From positions 1 through 64,000 of the forward strand of contig CAKUYO010000004.1 in assembly GCA_934716995.1 (NCBI GenBank): DNA of 64,000 bases, read 5' to 3'. Every line of letters begins with the position of its first letter. Position 1 is the first letter of the stretch. Below, in pieces: positions 58,050-64,000 of this stretch. The stretch is from an uncultured Bacteroidales bacterium (GTDB taxonomy: Bacteria; Bacteroidota; Bacteroidia; Bacteroidales; Paludibacteraceae). The translations under genes were made by a program, and so were the position numbers. Below the pieces are notes generated by a model. It was given only the letters and a program-made list of their open reading frames with translations. It was not told where the DNA came from and searched no databases.

Positions 58050-60617
58050 ATGAAAATACAAGCAAATTTCAAACGTTGTTTACCTTATTTAATGATCTTT
58101 ACAGTCTTCCTTCTGGCTGCCGTCATCTATTTCTGGCCTGCCGTACAAGGAAAAGTGATGTATGCAGGAGACAGTATCAACGGAACCGCAGCCGTACAAG
58201 AAAGCGTACGGTATCACCAGGAAACCGGTGATTATTCCTATTGGACAGGCTCTATGTTTTCCGGTATGCCCAACTATCAGATAGGCGGTTATGGCAGATA
58301 TATGGTCGATACCATTCTATATCCGATACGTTGGGTATTGTCGGCGGGCAATCGCAATCCATTCTTCATTCTCCCTTTCTATTTGCTGGCATTTTTCCTA
58401 TTGCTGCGTACCTTCAAGGTGGATAAATGGATGAGTTTGGCAGGGGCATTCGCCATCGCATTGTCCAGTTATTTCTTTGTCATCATTGCCGCAGCGCATC
58501 ACGGCAAATGCTATTCCATCACATGGATGACCCTTGTCGTGGTCGGTTTCATCCTTACCTACCGCAAGCAATACGGTTGGGGGGCATTGCTTGTGATGTT
58601 CTTCACCTATATCGGTTTCTTCGTCCACCCGCAGATGTCCTACTACATCTGTATGATGATAGGTATTTTCTTCTTTGCCGAACTGGCAATTGCCGCCAAA
58701 GCCAAAGAATGGAAACATTTCGGTATAGCCACCGCCGTTTTCTTTGCCTCCTTTGCCGTAGGTATGGGGATGGGCAGTGCGAATGTGTTTGTCAATCAGG
58801 AATATGCCCAAGAGACGATGCGCGGCGGGCACTCCGACCTTACCAAAGATACGGATAGCGGCAACAAGACCAAAGGTCTCGATCTCGACTATGCCACCGC
58901 CTGGAGTTACGGTATCAACGAGACTATGACTTTCCTTATTCCGAACTATATGGGCGGTGCCAGCGGGTATAACCTTGGCAAGGATACGCAATTGGAGCAA
59001 GACCTGAAAAAAATGGGTGTACCTGCACGTCAAGCCAAGCAATTCTGCCAAGCAGCCCCCACCTATTGGGGCGAGAAAGCCTTTACCAGCGGACCTGTTT
59101 ATATGGGTGCCATTGTCTGTTTCCTTTTTCTGCTGGGCTTGCTCATTGTAGGCGGTCCGTACAAATGGGCGTTACTGGTTGCCACGCTGTTCTCGGTATG
59201 CCTCGCATGGGGGCATAATTTTATGCCGCTCACAGAATTGTTCTTTAAGTTTTTCCCCGCCTATAACAAGTTCCGCGCTGTCGAGAGCATTCTCATTGTA
59301 GCCGAAATCACAATGCCGCTTCTCGGGTTCCTTGCACTCAAAGCCATTGCTGACGGTTCGATCTCGTGGAAACGTCTCCGCAACAGTATCTTTGTCGCAG
59401 GCGGTGTTACAGGCTTTATCTGCCTGTTCGTAGCCCTTATGAGCGGCGGTATCGATGTAACTTCCTCCTACGATGCACAATGGAAAGGGCAGGTAGGACA
59501 ACAAATCTACGATGCTATTCTTGAGCAGCGCACGGCTATGCTCCGCAGTGATGCGTGGCGCTCTCTGCTCTTTGTTCTGCTGGGTACGGGCGTGGTCTTT
59601 GCATACGCCTATATGCGCTACAACCGCCCGCAAGTGCGTAACCTCAACCTCTATTGCGGTATTGCCCTGACACTGCTCATCGTAGCCGATATGTGGACGG
59701 TGGACAAACGTTTCTGCAATGACAGTCTGTTCGTCTCGCCCAAAGACCGTAACAAGGCGTTCAAAATGCAGCCTTACGAGGAAGAACTGTTGCAGGACAA
59801 GAGCCATTTCCGTGTGCTCAACCTCACCACCAACACCTTCAACGAGGCGCGCACGTCCTATTATCTCAAGTCTATCGGCGGGTATTCGGCTGCCAAACTG
59901 CGCCGTTACCAGGATCTCATCGATGTGCATATCGCCCCCGAGATGAACCCGCTGATGCAGACCATCTCGCAGACTTACGGGTTCCAACTGCCCTGCAATG
60001 CCGACAGTATCTTCCCCGTGCTGAATATGCTCAATATGAAGTACGCCATCGTACCTCTCCAAAACGGACAGCAGATGCCCGTGGAGAACCCGTATGCAAT
60101 GGGCAACTGCTGGTTTGTCAACGACCTGCAGGTGGTGGATAATGCCAACGATGAGATTGCCGCTATAGGCAAAATCAACCTCCGCAATATGGCGGTTATT
60201 GACAAGTCGTTTGCCGACAAACTGAATGTGGATATACCCGATATTGCCCCCCTTATGGCATACGATGAGGACAAGATCGAACTTACCCGCTATACGCCCA
60301 ACCGTTTGGACTATCTCGCTCAGAATGAGCAGAATAAGATAGCCGTATTCTCCGAGATCTATTACCCGCACGGGTGGAAACTCTACCTGCTCGACAAAGA
60401 CGGCAATCCCGATATGGAACTGCCCCTTGCGCGTGCCGACTATATGCTCCGTGCAGCGGTCATCCCAGCCGGCACACATACCCTTGCAATGATTTTCGAC
60501 CCCGACAGCGTCCACAAAGGCAATATCCTGTCTATGGTCTGCTTTGCCCTGTTCGCTCTGACCGGCTGCGCGGTAATAGGTATAAACATTTACCGGCGGA
60601 AGAAATGCAACGTATGA
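58050..60617 (+). CDS. YfhO-like membrane protein
   Basis: An 855-residue polytopic protein, with about 12 membrane segments between 10 and 545, e.g. YLMIFTVFLLAAVIYFWPAV and FFILPFYLLAFFLLLRTF, and one last near 830. A long periplasmic tail (about 560-825) precedes it. This matches the YfhO/GT-C glycosyltransferase-like family (DYSYWTGSMFSGMPNYQIGG). It probably transfers a sugar from a lipid carrier. Its stop overlaps the next start (ATGA). Confidence 0.85.
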   Translation: MKIQANFKRCLPYLMIFTVFLLAAVIYFWPAVQGKVMYAGDSINGTAAVQESVRYHQETGDYSYWTGSMFSGMPNYQIGGYGRYMVDTILYPIRWVLSAGNRNPFFILPFYLLAFFLLLRTFKVDKWMSLAGAFAIALSSYFFVIIAAAHHGKCYSITWMTLVVVGFILTYRKQYGWGALLVMFFTYIGFFVHPQMSYYICMMIGIFFFAELAIAAKAKEWKHFGIATAVFFASFAVGMGMGSANVFVNQEYAQETMRGGHSDLTKDTDSGNKTKGLDLDYATAWSYGINETMTFLIPNYMGGASGYNLGKDTQLEQDLKKMGVPARQAKQFCQAAPTYWGEKAFTSGPVYMGAIVCFLFLLGLLIVGGPYKWALLVATLFSVCLAWGHNFMPLTELFFKFFPAYNKFRAVESILIVAEITMPLLGFLALKAIADGSISWKRLRNSIFVAGGVTGFICLFVALMSGGIDVTSSYDAQWKGQVGQQIYDAILEQRTAMLRSDAWRSLLFVLLGTGVVFAYAYMRYNRPQVRNLNLYCGIALTLLIVADMWTVDKRFCNDSLFVSPKDRNKAFKMQPYEEELLQDKSHFRVLNLTTNTFNEARTSYYLKSIGGYSAAKLRRYQDLIDVHIAPEMNPLMQTISQTYGFQLPCNADSIFPVLNMLNMKYAIVPLQNGQQMPVENPYAMGNCWFVNDLQVVDNANDEIAAIGKINLRNMAVIDKSFADKLNVDIPDIAPLMAYDEDKIELTRYTPNRLDYLAQNEQNKIAVFSEIYYPHGWKLYLLDKDGNPDMELPLARADYMLRAAVIPAGTHTLAMIFDPDSVHKGNILSMVCFALFALTGCAVIGINIYRRKKCNV

Positions 60618-61435
60618 AAATAGCGGTCGTCATTCCTGTCTATCACACTCCCGACCGATGGGAGGAGATCTCCCTGCGGCAATGCTGCAAGGTGCTCGGG
60701 CGGTACGACCACTATCTTGTCGCTCCCGACGATTTGGATACCTCCGCATTTCAGTCATTGTGGTCGGAATATGGATTAGCATTGCATGAAATGCGTTTTG
60801 CACCGGAGTATTTCAAAGGAATAAGCGGGTATAACCATTTGTGCCTCTCGCGCGAATACTACGCCCGTTTCTCGCGGGATGGATATTCGTATATACTGGT
60901 TTACCAGCCGGATGCTTTCATCTTCCAAGACGACCTGGGCAAGTGGTGTGCCCTTGGATATGAATACATCGGTGCTCCGAATATAGGCAAAGCCAAACAA
61001 ACCGTATATTCGCCTGCTATGCCGATGCGTGTGGGAAACGGCGGTTTCAGCCTGCGCAGTATCCCTGCTTTTATGCGTTTTTTCGACGGACGGAAACCGG
61101 TTTTCAACCTGTGGCACATACTGGTTTCACCGTTTGTTTGGAAACGCAACTACCGGTGGCTGGTCATCAGAGCCTTGCAACTCCGTATCACCGGCAATAC
61201 GCCTGCCGAAGTATTGGCTCACTGGCGGGGGAATGAAGATGATTTCTGGGGCTGCTTGTTGGCTCTGAGTGAGTATGCACTCCTCAGACCCGCCCCCGAA
61301 GAGGCTTTGCAATTCGCATTTGACCGCTTCCCGAAAGAACTGTACGCCCATACGGGACACCTGCCTATGGGCTGCCACGCCTGGCACAAATATGAGTACG
61401 AAGAATTCTGGAAACCTGTCATCGGCAAGGCATAG
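60614..61435 (+). CDS. DUF5672 family protein (putative glycosyltransferase)
   Basis: 273 residues from the ATG at 60614, which overlaps the previous stop; an in-frame ATG is also at 60605. DUF5672 segments: MKIAVVIPVYHTPDRWEEIS, YILVYQPDAFIFQDDLGKWC, YEYIGAPNIGKAKQ, VGNGGFSLRSIPAFMRF, and NEDDFWGCLL. The Asp in the QPDAFIF segment and ED in GNEDDFW resemble GT-A metal-binding and catalytic residues. It probably acts in the same pathway as the YfhO-like protein. Confidence 0.8.
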   Translation: MKIAVVIPVYHTPDRWEEISLRQCCKVLGRYDHYLVAPDDLDTSAFQSLWSEYGLALHEMRFAPEYFKGISGYNHLCLSREYYARFSRDGYSYILVYQPDAFIFQDDLGKWCALGYEYIGAPNIGKAKQTVYSPAMPMRVGNGGFSLRSIPAFMRFFDGRKPVFNLWHILVSPFVWKRNYRWLVIRALQLRITGNTPAEVLAHWRGNEDDFWGCLLALSEYALLRPAPEEALQFAFDRFPKELYAHTGHLPMGCHAWHKYEYEEFWKPVIGKA

Positions 61436-61574
61436 TTTTTGCGTTGCCATTTACGGCAACGTGAAGCGTAAGGCGGGTGTACATAGCACACTAAGCACCG
61501 TAGCGAGACGAAGCCCTGTGGGCTGAGTAGAACTCCTTAAAGCACACGACAACGGGATTTGTTCTTCTTATGAG

Positions 61575-61606
61575 ATTGTATATATCGGAAAAAAGTCGTA
61601 ACTTTG
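61575..61606 (+). promoter_or_regulatory. Predicted promoter of ychF
   Basis: ATTG (61575-61578), 20 bp, TAACTTTG (61599-61606), 35 bp ahead of the ATG. Confidence 0.7.
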
Positions 61607-61641
61607 CGGCTCATTTCGGCTGATTAAAACTTAATAGAAAT

Positions 61642-62748
61642 ATGTCATTACAATGTGGTATCGTAGGGTTGCCTAATGTGGGTAAATCAACCCTTTTCAA
61701 CTGCCTGAGCAACGCCAAGGCACAATCGGCAAACTTTCCTTTTTGCACTATAGAACCCAACATAGGCGTCATCACCGTGCCCGATGAGCGGCTCATCAAA
61801 CTCGGAGAACTGTGCCACCCCGAGCGCGGTGTCATACCGACAACCGTGGAGATTGTGGACATCGCCGGACTGGTGAAAGGTGCCAGTCAGGGCGAAGGAC
61901 TGGGCAACAAGTTCCTTGCCAACATCCGCGAGACCGATGCTATCATCCATGTACTGCGCTGTTTCGACGACGAAAACGTAGTGCATGTGGACGGTTCGGT
62001 TGACCCCGTGCGCGATAAGGAAATCATTGACGCCGAGTTGCAACTCAAAGACCTGGAAACCGTAGAATCACGTATTCAGAAGACCGAGAAACAAGCCAAA
62101 GCAGGCGGCGACAAACAGGCAAAAATAGCCTTGGAGGTGCTGTATAAATACAAAGAAGCCCTCTCGGCAGGCAAGAATGCCCGTTCCGTGGAACTGGACA
62201 ACAAAGAGGAGGAACAGGCTGCCAAAGAGATGTTCCTGCTTACCAACAAACCTGTGATGTACGTCTGCAATGTGGACGAAGCCTCGGCGGTCAGCGGCAA
62301 CAAGTATGTGGAACAAGTGAAAGAATCCGTAAAAGACGAGAATGCACAAGTGCTCGTTTTAGCCGCCAAAATCGAAAGCGAGATTGCCGAACTGGAGACC
62401 TATGAAGAGCGCCGGATGTTCCTTGAGGAGATTGGTTTGAAAGAGTCGGGCGTGAACCGCCTTATCAAAGCCGCTTATGCCCTGTTGGATCTCCGTACAT
62501 TCCTTACGGCAGGCAGCGACGAGGTGCGTGCATGGACTTTCAAGGCAGGCAGCAAAGCCCCGCAATGTGCCGGCGTGATCCATACCGATTTTGAGCGCGG
62601 TTTCATTCGCGCAGAGGTAATCAAATACGACGACTTCATCACTCTTGGCGGCGAAGCGGCGTGCCGTGCCGCCGGCAAACTCGGCATCGAGGGAAAAGAT
62701 TATATCGTACAAGACGGCGATATTATGCATTTCTTGTTTAACGTATAA
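61642..62748 (+). CDS. ychF: Redox-regulated ATPase YchF (Obg-like)
   Basis: A universally conserved P-loop NTPase, 368 residues, which prefers ATP to GTP. G1 GLPNVGKSTLFN, G2-G3 VDIAGLVKGASQGEGLGN, coiled region (about 120-190), then the TGS domain (RTFLTAGSDEVRAWTFKAGSKAPQCAGVIHTD) ending IMHFLFNV. All elements are complete. Confidence 0.97.
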   Translation: MSLQCGIVGLPNVGKSTLFNCLSNAKAQSANFPFCTIEPNIGVITVPDERLIKLGELCHPERGVIPTTVEIVDIAGLVKGASQGEGLGNKFLANIRETDAIIHVLRCFDDENVVHVDGSVDPVRDKEIIDAELQLKDLETVESRIQKTEKQAKAGGDKQAKIALEVLYKYKEALSAGKNARSVELDNKEEEQAAKEMFLLTNKPVMYVCNVDEASAVSGNKYVEQVKESVKDENAQVLVLAAKIESEIAELETYEERRMFLEEIGLKESGVNRLIKAAYALLDLRTFLTAGSDEVRAWTFKAGSKAPQCAGVIHTDFERGFIRAEVIKYDDFITLGGEAACRAAGKLGIEGKDYIVQDGDIMHFLFNV

Positions 62749-62760
62749 ATATATACTGCT

Positions 62761-63735
62761 ATGTTTGATTTTCTCAACACATGGATGCAAACGGGCGGTT
62801 GGCTCGTGGCAGGCGCATTGATTGTAGTCGGTTTCGTACTGCTGATCTATGGTGCCGACTGGCTTGTAGCAGGTGCCGGCGGTGTGGCAAAGCGTTTCCA
62901 CGTCAGCAACTTGGTTATCGGGCTTACTATTGTGGCAATGGGAACGAGTATGCCCGAATTTGTGGTGAATATGGTATCTGTAAGCGACCATACCACCGAT
63001 CTCGCCATTACGAATATCCTCGGAAGCAATATCTTGAATGTATTCCTCATTCTCGGCAGTACGGCACTGCTCTACCCGATTGCCTCACAGGCTACAAGCA
63101 GGAAAGTGGACATTCCGTTAGCGTGCCTCGCCGGAGTATTTGTCCTTGTATCCGGCTTGTGCTGCAACGGCATTATGCGCTGGGGCGGTATTGTACTGAT
63201 GGTTATATTCGTGTTGTATATCGTTTATACCTTGCGTCATGCCAAAGACTATGCCGACGGCAACGACGATATCAAGCCTATGCATCTCGGCAAAGCCGTT
63301 CTGCTGATTCTGGTCGGCTTGGTCGGTTTGGTGGTTGGCGGCGAGATGATTGTCAAGAGTGCCGTACATATCGCCACGGTAGCGGGTGTCAGCCAATCTA
63401 TCATCGGTCTGACCATCGTAGCACTCGGCACTTCGCTGCCCGAATTAGCCACCTCACTGATGGCGGCTGCGAAGAAAAACTGCGATATTGCTCTCGGAAA
63501 TGTTATCGGGAGTAATATCTTTAACGTGTTTATGATTCTCGGCTGCAGTGCCACCATCGCCCCGCTGCCTGCCTACGACGGATTCATCTTGGACAGCCTG
63601 ATGGCAGCACTCGGTTGTTTCCTGGTTTGGATATTCGTAATGACCAACAAGAAACATGAGATACGCTGGTGGCATGGTGCTATCCTGTTGCTGATCTATG
63701 CCGTTTATCTCGGCTACCGCCTGATAACGGCATAA
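62761..63735 (+). CDS. Calcium/sodium antiporter (CaCA family)
   Basis: A 324-residue exchanger with about ten membrane helices in two inverted repeats. The alpha-repeat signatures are GTSMPEFVVNM (about 62-72) and GTSLPELATSL, which provide the acidic ion-binding Glu residues. A short soluble loop (RHAKDYADGNDDIKPMHLG) lies between the halves. It matches the YrbG group. Twelve bases after ychF, so co-transcribed. Confidence 0.93.
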   Translation: MFDFLNTWMQTGGWLVAGALIVVGFVLLIYGADWLVAGAGGVAKRFHVSNLVIGLTIVAMGTSMPEFVVNMVSVSDHTTDLAITNILGSNILNVFLILGSTALLYPIASQATSRKVDIPLACLAGVFVLVSGLCCNGIMRWGGIVLMVIFVLYIVYTLRHAKDYADGNDDIKPMHLGKAVLLILVGLVGLVVGGEMIVKSAVHIATVAGVSQSIIGLTIVALGTSLPELATSLMAAAKKNCDIALGNVIGSNIFNVFMILGCSATIAPLPAYDGFILDSLMAALGCFLVWIFVMTNKKHEIRWWHGAILLLIYAVYLGYRLITA

Positions 63736-63794
63736 GTTACAATACACCCTTATGCGGTGCGAGAGAAATGAAAGGAATAAAGAAATTAGGGGAA

Positions 63795-64000
63795 TTATTT
63801 TAGCCCTAATTCGTTTAGCAACTGCCGGTTAAAGGCTGTCCGTCCCTTATCAAAGAACCAACCCCATTTGTTGAAATAGCGGCACATATTCACAATGTGA
63901 ATCCACAGAAGGCGCATACTATGGTATGAGCCTTTTTTGTGGTTGTGCACAATCGTAACTGCGGGATAATAGAGCGTCAGCCGATCGCGATGAATAGTGC
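63795..64000 (-). CDS. C-terminal end of a family 2 glycosyltransferase (partial)
   Basis: The minus-strand frame is open from the window edge to a TAA at 63795-63797, giving 67 residues. RLTLYYPAVTIVHNHKKGSYHS and LLWIHIVNMCRYFNKWGWFFDKGR are the usual C-terminal segment of GT2 rhamnosyl-type transferases in Bacteroidetes. The catalytic part lies outside the window. It is convergent with the exchanger gene. Confidence 0.8.
   Translation of the reverse strand, partial: TIHRDRLTLYYPAVTIVHNHKKGSYHSMRLLWIHIVNMCRYFNKWGWFFDKGRTAFNRQLLNELGLK

Noticed and set aside
59172..60515. A 447-residue frame opposite the YfhO-like gene
   Set aside because: Antisense shadow; composition and lack of motifs argue against a gene.
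61442..61461. Terminator after the DUF5672 gene
   Set aside because: CGTTGCC-N6-GGCAACG is a clean hairpin but there is no T-tract after it on the plus strand.

Overview
The window looks like a chromosomal segment of a member of the order Bacteroidales. The evidence is the protein set (GldG, DUF4270, DUF4861, DUF5683, PorT-like barrels, kduI/kduD, a succinyl-CoA:acetate CoA-transferase, secreted proteins with C-terminal sorting-like ends) and promoters of the Bacteroidetes type (TTTG, about 20 bp, TAnnTTTG) in front of many genes. I would not go below order level.

Region 1 (1-1965) is the edge of a mobile element: the end of a coiled-coil protein, a truncated BRO-N gene, a small HTH protein and a tyrosine recombinase in one tight operon. 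It is followed by inverted repeats that may be integration sites. Region 2 (2135-6276) is ordinary chromosome: a peptidase-M15-like lipoprotein, cysS and a secreted surface protein. Region 3 (about 6300-14900) is an accessory island without an integrase: a predicted single-chain restriction-modification enzyme, an unknown partner, small repeated-family proteins, a VapE-type replication ATPase, and a lysis-like cassette (holin-like, DUF5675 and spanin-like genes). This island is full of palindromic elements, several inserted in frame inside genes.

Region 4 (15033-25001, minus strand) holds glnS, the lipid A operon lpxD-lpxC-lpxA behind an outer-membrane barrel and an HD hydrolase, pyk, tRNA-Leu(UAA) and mdh. 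The LpxC lacks the FabZ half that is normally fused to it in this phylum. Region 5 (25113-33849, minus) has three large secreted proteins, proS and pdxB. Region 6 (34131-41799) has panC, a half-length starch-synthase-like protein, a DUF4270 lipoprotein, clpP-clpX, a low-molecular-weight phosphatase and an acetate CoA-transferase. Region 7 (41894-52618) has a RhuM-like gene, nrnA, a double-parvulin chaperone, gldG, a LysM protein, a PorT-like barrel and the uronate genes kduI-kduD-DUF4861. Region 8 (53023-64000) has a GT9 transferase, parA-parB, DUF5683, a LysM transglycosylase, a MerR regulator, a YfhO-like membrane protein, a DUF5672 protein, ychF, a Ca2+/Na+ exchanger and the end of a GT2 gene.

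The most unusual signals are in the DNA rather than the gene list. At least eight intergenic regions, in both core and island, carry short tandem repeats that differ in sequence but share an 11-bp period. A REP-like palindrome family (GACGACGCG-N3-CGCGTCGTC and a GC-rich relative) sits between genes and in frame inside the restriction-modification gene. A second palindromic element is inserted in the VapE gene and, reversed and split, across the holin/DUF5675 junction. The restriction-modification gene also carries a perfect 19-bp-arm palindrome and a mosaic base composition over its likely target-recognition region.
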